DNA of 64,000 bases from Micromonospora sp. MA102 (GCF_025460765.1 NZ_JAMWEG010000002.1:372001-436000), one strand, 5' to 3'; shown: positions 1 through 8,782, counted from the first letter of the stretch. A program made the numbers and translations. Notes: generated by a model from the letters alone, not told the origin.

Positions 1-33
1 CTGCGGGAGACGCTCGCGGATCTCGACGCCTGA
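1..33 (+). CDS. C-terminal end of an unidentified gene (partial)
   Basis: The first eleven codons of the window read as LRETLADLDA followed by a TGA stop at 31-33, with typical high-GC codon use. The rest of the gene is outside the window, so nothing can be said about function. It is convergent with the oxidoreductase gene that follows on the minus strand. Confidence 0.4.
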   Translation: MRETLADLDA

Positions 34-87
34 GCGCCCGGGTGGTGTCGCGGCCCCCGGGCCGGAATGCCGGCGAACCGGAGCCGG

Positions 88-1011
88 TCAGGCGACGGCG
101 GCCAGGCGGGGGAGCAGCGGCGCCAGGGCGTCGACGGCGCCGGCGCGGACCACGTAGCGGGTGATGCCCCAGCGGCGCCGGTGCTCGGCGACGGCCGCGA
201 CGATCTCGTCAGCGGTGCCGATCAGCACGAACGGGGTGGCCAGCAGGTCGGCGACGGTCAACCCGGTGTCGGCGGCGATCGGAGCGGCCGCGGCCTCCGC
301 GTCGTCGGTCACGGTCACCTGCTGGACCAGGGACTCCAGCGCGGGCGGCGCGTCCCGCCCGGCCGCCCCGGCCGCCACGTGCGCGAGCTGCGCCTCGATC
401 TGGTCGGCCCGCCACCGCACGTCGTGGGCGTGGCCGTCGGCCAGGGTACGCCCGAAGCCGGTCAACCCGACCACGTCGGCATGCGCGCCGGCCCAGCGCA
501 GCAGCGTCGAATTGGCCGTACCCATGGTGAGCGGGACCCGGTCCCGCACCGGTCGCAGCTCGGTCAGCCGGGCGGCGTACGCGGCCAGCTCGGGGGTGTC
601 CACGGTGACCTCGTTCCCGGCCAGCAAATCCCGCACGGCCTCGGCGACCGCGACGCAGCGGCGGACCCGGGCGGCGACGTCGGGGCGCTCGCGCCCGACG
701 GCCCGCCACTCGGCCGGGGTGTGTCCGGCGCCCAGGCCGAGCCGGGCCCGGCCGCCGGAGACCACGTCGAGGGTGGCCACGTCGGTGGCGAGCAGGATCG
801 GTTCCCGCACCCCGGCGTTCGAGACGTACGAGCCGAGGCCGAGCGTGGAGGTCACGGCCGCCGCGGCCGCGAGCGCCACGAACGGCGACGGGCCGTGGCC
901 GGGGTGGTCGGCGGCCAGCAACGCGTCGAAACCGGCCGCCTCGACCCGCCGGGCCAGGTCGCTCCAGCTCGCCGCGTCGGTCGGCCCGGACTGCACGGAG
1001 AAGATCGCCAT
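88..1011 (-). CDS. LLM-class (luciferase-like) oxidoreductase, probably F420-dependent
   Basis: This 307-residue protein has the TIM-barrel layout of bacterial luciferase-like monooxygenases: an N-terminal beta strand (MAIFSVQSG), the segment RRVEAAGFDALLAADHPG, a central LDVVSGGRARLGLGAGHTPAEW stretch (read in two parts: LDVVSGGRARLGLGAG then HTPAEW) typical of the F420-binding subgroup, and a C-terminal IGTADEIVAAV helix region. Members reduce or oxidise small organics with reduced F420 or FMN; the actinobacterial context makes F420 likely, but the substrate cannot be told. The ATG at 1011 has no clear Shine-Dalgarno sequence, so translation may be leaderless. The gene stands alone, with a hairpin-rich gap upstream. 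Confidence 0.85.
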   Translation of the reverse strand: MAIFSVQSGPTDAASWSDLARRVEAAGFDALLAADHPGHGPSPFVALAAAAAVTSTLGLGSYVSNAGVREPILLATDVATLDVVSGGRARLGLGAGHTPAEWRAVGRERPDVAARVRRCVAVAEAVRDLLAGNEVTVDTPELAAYAARLTELRPVRDRVPLTMGTANSTLLRWAGAHADVVGLTGFGRTLADGHAHDVRWRADQIEAQLAHVAAGAAGRDAPPALESLVQQVTVTDDAEAAAAPIAADTGLTVADLLATPFVLIGTADEIVAAVAEHRRRWGITRYVVRAGAVDALAPLLPRLAAVA

Positions 1012-1099
1012 CGGCCCAGCATTCCCCGGGTACGCCGGTCCCGACCAGCCCGGACCCGCCGATTCTGCTGACCGGCGAATCCCCCGAAGTCCGACGGGC

Positions 1100-1140
1100 A
1101 GGGGCCCCTTCTCGACGCCGGGGGTCAGGAAGGGGCCCGT
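1100..1140. repeat. Inverted repeat (hairpin) between oxidoreductase and hemerythrin genes
   Basis: Arms aggggcccctt (1100-1110) and aaggggcccgt (1130-1140) are nearly perfect inverted copies around a 19-base spacer. From memory, similar GGGGCCCCTT-type palindromes recur between genes in Micromonospora genomes, so this may be a dispersed element. It lies downstream of the hemerythrin gene and upstream of the oxidoreductase, so it could also stop transcription. Confidence 0.55.
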
Positions 1141-1153
1141 CGTTCCAGGCTGA

Positions 1154-1246
1154 TCACCTCGTTGGCCGAGCGCAGCGGCGGGAAGTAGAACGCCGCCCGA
1201 GCTGCCCGGTGCCCGCCGCGGCGGCGTCGACGGTGTCGACGGTCAT
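1154..1246 (-). CDS. Tiny ORF coupled to the hemerythrin stop; possible gene remnant
   Basis: An ATG overlaps the hemerythrin stop codon (ATGA at 1243-1246) and opens a 30-codon frame (MTVDTVDAAAAGTGQLG...). The last part is arginine-rich and looks like noise, whereas another frame of the same strand over about 1120-1200 reads AAFYFPPLRSANEVISLERR, which looks more protein-like. This would fit a decayed or frameshifted small gene, but it may be chance in GC-rich DNA. Confidence 0.2.
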   Translation of the reverse strand: MTVDTVDAAAAGTGQLGRRSTSRRCARPTR

Positions 1247-1755
1247 GCGTTCTCCGTCCGTTCGAGGAGGTCCCCGTCTCCGGGTGGCGTGACGCCGAGC
1301 AGTTCCACGGGGTCGCCGCCCAGCCGGTTCAAGGCGGCGACCAGCTTCCGCTCCTCGTAGCTGAAGTGCGACTCCAGCAGCGCCGCCAGCCCGTCCAGCT
1401 CGGCCCGGACGGTCCGGCCGTCGGCCGCACCGGCGAGCAGGGCGTCGATCCGGCGGAGGAGGTCGGCGACCACCCGGTGGTCGGCGCTCAGCTCGGCGAG
1501 CACGGGACGCAGCTCGGGCGCCCGCTCTGCCAGGGCCTGGAACGCGTCGCCGTCCTCGCCGGTGTGGTGCCGGTCCAGCGCGGCGCAGAAGCCGACGCAG
1601 TGCGCGCGCAGCTCCCGGGTCAGGGCGGCGCCGCCGGTGGGGGAGTCGAGGCTCGCGCGGAGCCGGGCCAGCTCCTCGCGGAGCCAGTGGTGGATCTCGA
1701 TCAACTGGGTGCCGAGGGCGGTCAGCCGGCCGCTCGACGGGTGGGATGGGTGCAC
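1243..1755 (-). CDS. Hemerythrin HHE-domain protein
   Basis: A 170-residue, all-helical protein carrying the spaced histidines and acids of the hemerythrin cation-binding domain: EIHHWLREEL, ALDRHHTGEDGDAF, LSADHRVVADLL and LLESHFSYEERKL. Such domains bind a di-iron centre and sense or bind oxygen, nitric oxide or related species. GTG at 1755 is chosen because the upstream frame has no better start and the product begins just before the first helix. It lies 92 bases downstream of ltrA on the same strand and may be the last gene of a TetR-LtrA-hemerythrin operon. Partner and signal are unknown. Confidence 0.8.
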   Translation of the reverse strand: MHPSHPSSGRLTALGTQLIEIHHWLREELARLRASLDSPTGGAALTRELRAHCVGFCAALDRHHTGEDGDAFQALAERAPELRPVLAELSADHRVVADLLRRIDALLAGAADGRTVRAELDGLAALLESHFSYEERKLVAALNRLGGDPVELLGVTPPGDGDLLERTENA

Positions 1756-1847
1756 ATGGTCCCCTGCTGTCCCGCGCCTCCATGCCCACGGCGGCCTTCG
1801 TGCCGGGTGCACCGCGACGCTGCGCGGCAGTCTAGAACACCGCGTCC

Positions 1848-3179
1848 TCACTCGCCCTCGTCGCGGTCGTGAGGCTCGTGCCAGCGCGCGCGGTAGGCCG
1901 CCTCGTGGGCCTCGTGGCTGGTGCGCTCCTCGAAGACCAGCCCCCGCAGCGCCCGCCGGCCCTCGTCGAAGACCACCACCTCGGCGGCCACCATGCCGAC
2001 GGTGATGGCGGTCAGCAGCGTCAGGGCGGCCAGCGCGGGCAGGTGCACGGCCACCGGGATGCTCACGGCCAGCAGCAGCACGGCCACGACCCGGGTCCAG
2101 GTCAGCGTGCGCAGGGTGCGGAGCTGGAAGAGCATGTTGCCGCAGATGTAGCAGATCACCCCACCGAAGAGCAGCGGCACGCCGGGGCCGAGCGCCGGCA
2201 GGTGCTGCGCCACGTGGGGGTCGGCGATCTGGTGCACGATCATCTCCGCCCCGAGCGCGAACAGGATGATGCCCGCGATCATCGGCAGGAACAGGTAGCC
2301 GTAGGCGTCCCGGGCCATGGCGACGCGGGGGCCGTCCTCGGCGGCGTGCAGGGCGATCCGGGCGGCCGGCCCGATCATGTCGTAGTGCGCCCACCAGAGC
2401 GCGGCGGTGAAGAAGATGCCGAGCACGGCCGCCGCCACGGCCGGCCAGGTCGGCGGCTGGCCGAGCAGGTTGCTGCCGACGCCCACGGAGATGACCGACT
2501 CGCCCAGCGCGATGATCAGGATGAGGTCGTACCGCTCGGTCCAGTGCTCGGCGGAGGCGACGCCCCAGCCCCAGGTGCCCGCGACGAGGCCCGTGGCGTA
2601 CTGGAGCAGCACGACGGTCGCCCACAGCCCGTCCCGGACCGCCGCTGCCGAGAAGAGGTCGTCGATCTTCGGCGGGATCAGCGCGGCGACCCCCAGCAGT
2701 AGGGTGCTGCCCACCAGCTCGGGGGTGAAGCGGAGGAGCTGCCGGCGCTCCGTCGGGCTGTCCCGCACGGCGTGCAGGTAGAGCAGCAGGTGCACTCCCC
2801 GGATGACGGTGTAGCTGATCGCCGCGACGATCGGCCCGGCCGCGTTGCCGCGCGGGTCCCGGAAGGCGTTCGGCAGGGACAGGGCGAAGGTGAACAGGGC
2901 CGCCATGCCGACCGTCATGAGGACCGGGACGAAGCCCTCGCCGAGCCGGATCCGGGTGGCCACGATGCTGTGCACGACCCACGTCCACCACAGCACGGCG
3001 AGGACCAGCAGCGCGTGCAGCAGCGCGCCGCCGTTGACCTGGAGCGCGGTGGCGCGGGTGATGATGAAGAACGAGAAGACGAAGACCAGGTCGAAGAAGA
3101 CCTCGAACCGGTCCACCCGGGCCCCGGGCGCCACCGGCACCGCCGGCCCGAGGCGTCCCCGCCACCCGAAGCCGCTCAC
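1848..3179 (-). CDS. Low temperature requirement A (LtrA) family membrane protein
   Basis: The 443-residue protein is strongly hydrophobic with about ten to twelve membrane segments and begins with the family hallmark VDRFEVFFDLVFVFSF. Other family features are the acidic HWTERYDLILIIALGESV segment in the middle and a conserved aromatic HYDMIG stretch. LtrA was named from a Listeria mutant that fails to grow in the cold; the biochemical activity of the family is not established. The start is a GTG at 3179. It lies 45 bases downstream of the TetR gene on the same strand, so the two are probably co-transcribed. Confidence 0.85.
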   Translation of the reverse strand: MSGFGWRGRLGPAVPVAPGARVDRFEVFFDLVFVFSFFIITRATALQVNGGALLHALLVLAVLWWTWVVHSIVATRIRLGEGFVPVLMTVGMAALFTFALSLPNAFRDPRGNAAGPIVAAISYTVIRGVHLLLYLHAVRDSPTERRQLLRFTPELVGSTLLLGVAALIPPKIDDLFSAAAVRDGLWATVVLLQYATGLVAGTWGWGVASAEHWTERYDLILIIALGESVISVGVGSNLLGQPPTWPAVAAAVLGIFFTAALWWAHYDMIGPAARIALHAAEDGPRVAMARDAYGYLFLPMIAGIILFALGAEMIVHQIADPHVAQHLPALGPGVPLLFGGVICYICGNMLFQLRTLRTLTWTRVVAVLLLAVSIPVAVHLPALAALTLLTAITVGMVAAEVVVFDEGRRALRGLVFEERTSHEAHEAAYRARWHEPHDRDEGE

Positions 3180-3224
3180 CGACCGAGTCTGTCAGCGGCG
3201 GGTCGGCGGCGGGTCGGATTGGGC

Positions 3225-3791
3225 TCAGCCCGGGCGGTGGCGCAGCCCGTCCATGAGCAGGTCGAGCAGGCGGCCGGCCTGGGCGCGCTGCTCCGGCTCG
3301 CCGGCCACCAGGGAGACGCCGCTCAGCCCGGCGAGCACGTCGGCGGGGGCCACGTCGGCGCGTACGGTGCCCGCGGCGGCGCCGGCCGCCAGCAGGTCGC
3401 CCAGCGCCGCGAGCAGCCGGTCCCGGCTGTGCGCGTACGGGTTGGCGCCGGAGGCGATGGCCAGCCGGAGCGCGTCGGCCATACCCCGCTTGGTGGCGAG
3501 GTAGTCGACGAACCGGTCCATCCAGGCCCGGACGGCCGCCTCGGCGGGCAGCGTGGCGAGCAGCTCCGGCACGGCGTCGCACAGCTTGGCCAGCTCGTTG
3601 CGGTAGGCCGCCTCGATCAGCGCCTCCCGGGTGGGGAAGTGGCGGTAGAGGGTGCCGATGCCGACGCCGGCCGCCTTGGCGATGCGATCCAGCGTTACCT
3701 CGCCGCCGGCCTGGGAAAACGTGTGGACCGCGGCGTCCAGCAGTCGCTGCCGGTTGCGCAGCGCGTCGGCGCGCAGCGGGCGGTCGGGCAC
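3225..3791 (-). CDS. TetR/AcrR family transcriptional regulator
   Basis: A 188-residue regulator. Residues about 10-55 form the TetR helix-turn-helix (RQRLLDAAVHTFSQAG, then LDRIAKAAGVGIGTLYRHF and PTREALIEAAY), followed by a helical ligand-binding half of unknown specificity. GTG at 3791 is chosen because GAGGAGG lies 6-12 bases upstream, and the conserved fold starts soon after. The gene is divergent from the SDR gene; the 150-base gap holds two tandem palindromes that are the obvious candidate operators. It probably represses itself, the ltrA/hemerythrin genes behind it and the SDR gene. Confidence 0.9.
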   Translation of the reverse strand: MPDRPLRADALRNRQRLLDAAVHTFSQAGGEVTLDRIAKAAGVGIGTLYRHFPTREALIEAAYRNELAKLCDAVPELLATLPAEAAVRAWMDRFVDYLATKRGMADALRLAIASGANPYAHSRDRLLAALGDLLAAGAAAGTVRADVAPADVLAGLSGVSLVAGEPEQRAQAGRLLDLLMDGLRHRPG

Positions 3792-3838
3792 GTCCCCTCC
3801 TCGGCTCGACCGGGGCGTGAGCCCGGCCGGGTTTTGGC

Positions 3839-3885
3839 AACCGGAGGAACCTCCGGTTAGGGTCGGAGTAACGGAGGATCCTCCG
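3839..3885. promoter_or_regulatory. Tandem palindromic operators, probably for the TetR regulator
   Basis: Two palindromes share the core CGGAGGA(A/T)CCTCCG: AACCGGAGGAACCTCCGGTT at 3839-3858 and CGGAGGATCCTCCG at 3872-3885. Their centres are 30 bases apart, about three helical turns, which would put two dimers on the same face of the DNA. The site lies between the divergent TetR and SDR starts. Binding by this TetR is inferred from position and symmetry. Confidence 0.75.
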
Positions 3886-3941
3886 CTTCTCATCGTAGCG
3901 CTCGGACGACCGGTCCGTGCCGCCGCCGACAAGGATGGATC

Positions 3942-4886
3942 ATGACCACCAGCACACCCGTCAGTACCCCGTTCTCCCGCGAGACCACCGCCCTGGAGGT
4001 GGTCCGTGACCTCGACCTGACCGGCCGGCGGGCCGTCGTCACCGGCGGCGCCTCCGGCATCGGCGTCGAGACCGCCCGCGCGCTCGCCGCCGCCGGGGCC
4101 GACGTCACCCTCGCGGTCCGCAACACCGAGGCCGGGCAGCGCGCCGCCGCCGACATCACCGGCACCACCGGCAACGACCGGATCCTGGTCGCCCCGCTCG
4201 ACCTGGCCGACCTCGGCTCGGTGGCCACCTTCGTCCGCACCTGGGACGGGCCGCTGCACATGCTGGTCAACAACGCGGGCATCATGGCCTCGCCCGAGAT
4301 GCGCACCGAGCAGGGCTGGGAGATGCAGTTCGCGACCAACCATCTCGGGCACTTCGCGCTGGCCACCGGGCTGCACCCGGCCCTCGCCGCGGCCGAGGGC
4401 GCGCGGATCGTCTCGGTCAGCTCGGCGGCCCACCTGCGCTCGCCGGTGGTCTTCGAGGACATCCACTTCCGGCAGCGCCCGTACGACCCGTGGCAGGCGT
4501 ACGGGCAGTCGAAGACCGCGAACGTGCTCTTCGCGGTGGACGCCACCCGGCGCTGGGCCGACGACGGCATCTACACCAACGCGCTCATGCCGGGCGCGAT
4601 CCGCACCAACCTCCAGCGCTACATCAGCGAGGAGGAACTCGACCGGATGCGCACGCAGAGCGGCGGCGGCGCGGCGTACTGGAAGAACCCCGAGCAGGGC
4701 GCGGCCACCTCGGTGCTGGTCGCCGCCTCGCCGCTGGTCGCCGGCGTCGGCGGCCGGTACTTCGAGGACTGCCAGGAGGCCGGGCCGAACCAGCCCGGTA
4801 CCCGCACCGGCTACGCCCCGTACGCGCGGGACCCCGAGGCCGCCGAGCGGCTCTGGGCGGTCTCCGAGGAGCACCTGCGCGGCTGA
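3942..4886 (+). CDS. SDR family NAD(P)-dependent oxidoreductase
   Basis: A 314-residue short-chain dehydrogenase/reductase. It shows the cofactor motif TGGASGIG (about residues 32-39), NNAGIMA, the catalytic serine in SVSSAAHL, and the YxxxK pair in YGQSKTANVLF. The length and sequence resemble the retinol dehydrogenase/oxidoreductase subgroup; the substrate is unknown. AAGGAT lies six bases before the ATG at 3942. It is divergent from a TetR regulator, which likely controls it, and it ends just before a long G/C hairpin. A role in removing or using the TetR ligand is a reasonable guess. Confidence 0.9.
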   Translation: MTTSTPVSTPFSRETTALEVVRDLDLTGRRAVVTGGASGIGVETARALAAAGADVTLAVRNTEAGQRAAADITGTTGNDRILVAPLDLADLGSVATFVRTWDGPLHMLVNNAGIMASPEMRTEQGWEMQFATNHLGHFALATGLHPALAAAEGARIVSVSSAAHLRSPVVFEDIHFRQRPYDPWQAYGQSKTANVLFAVDATRRWADDGIYTNALMPGAIRTNLQRYISEEELDRMRTQSGGGAAYWKNPEQGAATSVLVAASPLVAGVGGRYFEDCQEAGPNQPGTRTGYAPYARDPEAAERLWAVSEEHLRG

Positions 4887-4899
4887 CCCGGAAACGACG

Positions 4900-4949
4900 A
4901 GAGGGGCGGGGGGGGGGGGGGGGGCGCCCCCCCCCCCCCCCGCCCCTCT
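4900..4949. terminator. Long G-run/C-run hairpin between convergent genes
   Basis: AGAGGGGC (4900-4907) is followed by 17 G (4908-4924), then CG, 15 C (4927-4941) and GCCCCTCT (4942-4949). The two halves can pair over about 24 bases with almost no loop. It separates the convergent SDR and sucB genes and should act as a two-way transcription stop. The G run could also form a G-quadruplex. Homopolymers of this length are easily mis-sequenced, so the exact run lengths are uncertain. Confidence 0.7.
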
Positions 4950-4961
4950 GCCGTCAGGAGG

Positions 4962-6773
4962 TCAGAGCCCCAGTTCGGCCTCGAAGTTGCCGGCCTCCAG
5001 CCGCTCCTTGACCGCGACGAGGAAGCGGGCCGCGTCCGCGCCGTCGATCAGCCGGTGGTCGTACGACAGGGCCAGGTAGACCATCGACCGGACCGCGACG
5101 ACCTCGCCCAGGTCCGGGTCGTTGACCACGACCGGGCGCTTCACCACGGCACCCGTGCCGAGCATCGCCGACTGCGGCGACGGCACGATCGGGGTGTCGA
5201 AGAGCGCGCCCCGGCTGCCGGTGTTGGTCAGCGTGAAGGTCGCGCCGGCGATCTCGTCCGGGCTGATCTTGTTGGTCCGGGTGCGCTCGGCCAGGTCGGC
5301 GACCCGCTTGGCGATCCCACCCAGGTTGAGGTCACCGGCGTTGTGGATGACCGGCACGAGCAGGCCCCGCTCGGTGTCCACGGCGATGCCGAGGTGCTCG
5401 GCGTCCGGGTAGGTGATCGTCCCGCCCGCCAGGTCCAGCTGGGCGTTGAGGATCGGGTACGTCTGCAGCGCCTCGATGGCGGCGAGGGCGAAGAACGGCA
5501 GGAAGGACAGCTTCACGCCGTGCCGCTGCTGGAAGGAGTCCTTGGCCTGGGCCCGCAGCTTGGCGATCCGGGTGACGTCCACCTCGATCACCGTGGTCAG
5601 CTGCGCCATCTCGTGCAGCGACTCGTGCATCCGGTTGGCGATGGCCTTGCGGATGCGAGGCAGCTTCTCAACGGTGCCCCGCTTACCGCTCGGCTGCGGC
5701 TTCGCGGCCGGCTTGGCCGGGGCCGGAGCCGCGGCGGCCGGTGCCGGCTGCGCGGCCGGTGCGGCCTGGGCGGCCTTCGCCTTCTCGGCCGCCTCCAGCA
5801 CGTCCTGCTTGCGGATCCGCCCGCCGACGCCGGTGCCGTTGACCGAGGAGAGGTCCACCCCGTGCTCGGCGGCCAGCTTGCGGACCAGCGGGGTCACGTA
5901 GCCGGCGCCCTCCTCGCCACCGGCCTGGGCCGGGACGGTCGGCCGCTGCGGCGTGGCGGTCGGCGCGGGCGGGGTCGCGGCCTGCTCGGCCTTGGCCGGC
6001 TGCGCGGCCTGCTCCGCCTCGGCGGCCGGCTCGTTGTAGGACATGCCCGGGGTCGGCTCCTCGACCTTGGGCTCCGGCTTCGGCTCGGCCTTGGGCTCGG
6101 GCTTCGGCTCCGGCTTCGCCTCGGCCTTGGGCTGCGGCTTCGGCTCCGCCTTCGGCGCGGCACCGGCCGCGCCCACGATCGCCAGGACGCCGCCGACCTC
6201 GGCGGTCTCGTCCTCGGGGACCTTGATCTCCAGCAGCGTGCCGGCGACCGGCGACGGGATCTCGGTGTCGACCTTGTCGGTGGAGACCTCCAGCAGCGGC
6301 TCGTCCACCTCGACGGTGTCGCCGACCTGCTTGAGCCAGCGGGTCACCGTGCCCTCGGTGACGCTCTCACCCAGGGCCGGCATGGTGACCGGCGTGCCCT
6401 CACCCGACGGCGCGGCGGCCGGGGCGGGCTCCTCGACGGCCGGCTGCTCCGCCTCGGCCTGCGGCTCGGCGGCGGCCTGCTCGGCCTCCTCCGCCGGGGC
6501 CTCCTGCTGCGGGGCGGCCGCGCCGGCCTCCTCGCCCTCACCGGCGATGACCGCCAGCTCGCTGCCGACCTCGGCGGTCTCGTCCTCGCCGACCACGATC
6601 CGGCTCAGCACGCCCGCCGCGGGGGACGGGATCTCGGTGTCCACCTTGTCCGTGGACACCTCGAGCAGCGGCTCGTCGACCTCGACGGTGTCGCCCTCCT
6701 GCTTGAGCCAGCGCGTGACGGTGCCCTCGGTGACGCTCTCGCCGAGCCGGGGCATGGTGACCGATACCGGCAT
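4962..6773 (-). CDS. sucB: Dihydrolipoamide acyltransferase (E2) of the 2-oxo acid dehydrogenase complex
   Basis: The 603-residue protein moves acyl groups from lipoate to CoA in the 2-oxoglutarate (or pyruvate) dehydrogenase complex. It has two lipoyl domains (about residues 1-78 and 128-205), each with the lipoylated lysine in STDKVDTE, an unusual linker of Lys-Pro-Glu repeats at about 210-240, a peripheral subunit-binding domain ([16 protein letters not shown]...) and the catalytic acyltransferase domain ending in [14 protein letters not shown] with the active His-Asp pair. The ATG at 6773 has GGAG five bases upstream. It lies 67 bases downstream of lpdA on the same strand, as in other actinobacteria, so the two form an operon. 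Actinobacterial E2 of this type is often shared between complexes. Confidence 0.92.
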   Translation of the reverse strand: MPVSVTMPRLGESVTEGTVTRWLKQEGDTVEVDEPLLEVSTDKVDTEIPSPAAGVLSRIVVGEDETAEVGSELAVIAGEGEEAGAAAPQQEAPAEEAEQAAAEPQAEAEQPAVEEPAPAAAPSGEGTPVTMPALGESVTEGTVTRWLKQVGDTVEVDEPLLEVSTDKVDTEIPSPVAGTLLEIKVPEDETAEVGGVLAIVGAAGAAPKAEPKPQPKAEAKPEPKPEPKAEPKPEPKVEEPTPGMSYNEPAAEAEQAAQPAKAEQAATPPAPTATPQRPTVPAQAGGEEGAGYVTPLVRKLAAEHGVDLSSVNGTGVGGRIRKQDVLEAAEKAKAAQAAPAAQPAPAAAAPAPAKPAAKPQPSGKRGTVEKLPRIRKAIANRMHESLHEMAQLTTVIEVDVTRIAKLRAQAKDSFQQRHGVKLSFLPFFALAAIEALQTYPILNAQLDLAGGTITYPDAEHLGIAVDTERGLLVPVIHNAGDLNLGGIAKRVADLAERTRTNKISPDEIAGATFTLTNTGSRGALFDTPIVPSPQSAMLGTGAVVKRPVVVNDPDLGEVVAVRSMVYLALSYDHRLIDGADAARFLVAVKERLEAGNFEAELGL

Positions 6774-6840
6774 GTTCTCCAGACTCCTTCATTCCCCTGG
6801 TGGGATCATCGCCCGTCGCCGGACGCCGCGGTTGTCGTGA

Positions 6841-8232
6841 TCAGGCGTGCGAGTGCAGCGGCTTGCCGGCCAGGGCCAGGTGCGCCTCGCCCAGGGCCTC
6901 GGTCTGCGTCGGGTGGGCGTGCACGAGCTGCGCCACCTCGGCCGGGTACGCCTCCCAGTTGTAGATGAGCTGCGCCTCGCCGATCAGCTCGCCGACCCGG
7001 GCGCCCACCATGTGCACGCCGACCACGGGGCCGTCCTCGACCCGGACCAGCTTCACGTGCCCGGTGGTCTTGAGGATCTGGCTCTTGCCGTTGCCGCCGA
7101 GGTTGTAGTTGTAGGTCGTGATCTTGTCGGCGCCGTACTGCTCCTTGGCCTTCGCCTCGGTCAGGCCGACCGACGCCAGCTCCGGGTCGCAGTAGGTCAC
7201 CCGCGGGATGCCGGCCTCGTCGATCACGGCCGGGTTCTTGCCGGCGATCTCCTCGGCGACGAAGATGCCCTGCTGGAAGCCGCGGTGGGCGAGCTGGAGG
7301 CCGGGCACGATGTCGCCGACCGCGTAGACGTTCGGCACGCTGGTGCGCAGCCGCTCGTCGGTCAGCACGTAGCCGCGGTCCATCTTGACGCCCTGCTCCT
7401 CGTAGCCGAGGTTGGCGGTGGTCGGGCCGCGGCCGACGGCGACCAGCAGCAGCTCCGCCTCGACGGTGTCGCCACCCTGGATGGTCAGCTTCACGCCGTT
7501 CTCGCTCTTCTCGACCTTCTCGAACGGCTTGCCGACCTTGAAGTTGATCTTCCGCTTGCGGAACGCCCGCTCCAGCGCCTTCGAGGACTCCTCGTCCTCG
7601 GCCGCGACCAGGCGGGGCAGCGCCTCGACGATGGTCACGTCCACGCCGAAGGACTTCCAGACGCTGGCGAACTCGACGCCGATCACGCCGCCGCCCAGCA
7701 CGATCGCCGAGGAGGGGACGCGGTCCAGGGTCAGCGCGTGGTCGCTCGTGATGATGCGCTCGCCGTCGACCTCCAGGCCGGGCAGGCTCTTCGCGTACGA
7801 GCCGGAGGCCAGGATGATGTTGCGGCCGGTGTAGCGCTTGCCGTCGACCTCGACGACGTTCTTCCCGACCAGCTTGCCGGCGCCCGCCACGAAGGTGATC
7901 TTCTTGGCGCTGCCTACCAGGCCCTGGAGGCCCTTGTAGAGGCGGGAGATCACGCCGTCCTTGTACGAGTTGACGGCCGCCATGTCGATGCCGACCAGCT
8001 CGGCCTTGACGCCGAACTGCTCCGACTCGCGGGTCTGGTCGGCGATCTCGGCGGCGTGCAGCAGGGCCTTGGTCGGGATGCAGCCGTTGTGCAGGCAGGT
8101 GCCCCCGAGCTTGCCCTTCTCGATCAGCGCGACGGACAGGTCCAGCTGGGCGGCACGCAGCGCCGCCGCGTAGCCGCCGCTACCACCTCCGAGGATGACG
8201 ATGTCGAAGGTTGCGTCGTTCGGCTCGCTCAC
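6841..8232 (-). CDS. lpdA: Dihydrolipoyl dehydrogenase (E3)
   Basis: This flavoprotein of 463 residues reoxidises dihydrolipoamide with NAD+ in 2-oxo acid dehydrogenase and glycine cleavage complexes. Seen in the sequence: the N-terminal FAD fold ILGGGSGGYAAALRAA, the redox disulfide in GGTCLHNGCIPTK, the NAD fold IVLGGGVIGVEFASV, the second FAD motif VYAVGDIVPG and the C-terminal catalytic His-Glu in HAHPTQTEALGEAH. GTG at 8232 (VSEPNDATFD...) gives the usual family length; an upstream ATG at 8289 would add 19 non-conserved residues. It is followed by sucB and faces away from the small gene at 8410. Confidence 0.93.
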   Translation of the reverse strand: MSEPNDATFDIVILGGGSGGYAAALRAAQLDLSVALIEKGKLGGTCLHNGCIPTKALLHAAEIADQTRESEQFGVKAELVGIDMAAVNSYKDGVISRLYKGLQGLVGSAKKITFVAGAGKLVGKNVVEVDGKRYTGRNIILASGSYAKSLPGLEVDGERIITSDHALTLDRVPSSAIVLGGGVIGVEFASVWKSFGVDVTIVEALPRLVAAEDEESSKALERAFRKRKINFKVGKPFEKVEKSENGVKLTIQGGDTVEAELLLVAVGRGPTTANLGYEEQGVKMDRGYVLTDERLRTSVPNVYAVGDIVPGLQLAHRGFQQGIFVAEEIAGKNPAVIDEAGIPRVTYCDPELASVGLTEAKAKEQYGADKITTYNYNLGGNGKSQILKTTGHVKLVRVEDGPVVGVHMVGARVGELIGEAQLIYNWEAYPAEVAQLVHAHPTQTEALGEAHLALAGKPLHSHA

Positions 8233-8409
8233 GTCCAACTCCCAGGTCGCGTCGCTGCATCGGGGGTTACGGGGGAGTAACAGGCACACCCCACCTCGGT
8301 CATCTTGTCACCACCGGGGTCGGAGCGCGTACCGAGGTGCCCAACGACACGTCGGTGACACGTACGCTTGGCACCGTCTTCGATGACGGACGGGGGAGGA
8401 GTGGGTTCG

Positions 8410-8739
8410 GTGGGGCTGTTCCGACGACGCAAGCAGGCGGGCGCGGTGAGTCGCGGCCGGGCCGCCGACCGCGCCGATCTGGACCATCTTGAGAGTTTCG
8501 TCCGCACCCGGCGGGGCGTCGAGGCGTACCTGGAACCCCGGACCACGGTCACCGAGACCACGATCATGCTGATCGCCGACGACGGCGAGTGGACCCGGCG
8601 GCGGGTCGGCGGGCCGGAGGAGGCCCGCCGGTTCGCTCACCGGCTGGCCATCCCGATCTACGACGTCCGGCTGATGGGCTACCCGCAGCGGATGCGCGAC
8701 TACAACGAGCGCCGCAAGCGCCGCCCCGAGCTGTTCTGA
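8410..8739 (+). CDS. Conserved hypothetical protein
   Basis: A 109-residue soluble, basic protein with no family I can name. It starts GLFRRRKQAG, has a central part FVRTRRGVEAYLEPRTTV and TETTIMLIADDGEWTRR, and ends with YNERRKRRPELF. The ending and the position beside lpdA and pepA resemble a conserved actinobacterial protein of unknown function. GTG at 8410 is preferred because GGGGGAGGA sits nine bases upstream; starts at 8368, 8383 and 8401 in the same frame are less well placed. The sequence suggests a compact alpha/beta fold without membrane segments. Confidence 0.7.
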   Translation: MGLFRRRKQAGAVSRGRAADRADLDHLESFVRTRRGVEAYLEPRTTVTETTIMLIADDGEWTRRRVGGPEEARRFAHRLAIPIYDVRLMGYPQRMRDYNERRKRRPELF

Positions 8740-8755
8740 CCGGGATACGCCGACA

Positions 8756-8782
8756 GGGCGCCCCCCGGCGAGGGGAGCGCCC
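8756..8782. terminator. Hairpin between convergent hypothetical gene and pepA
   Basis: GGGCGCCCCC (8756-8765) pairs with GGGGaGCGCCC (8772-8782) around a six-base loop with one bulged A. It lies in the 64-base gap between two converging genes and fits a shared terminator. Confidence 0.6.
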
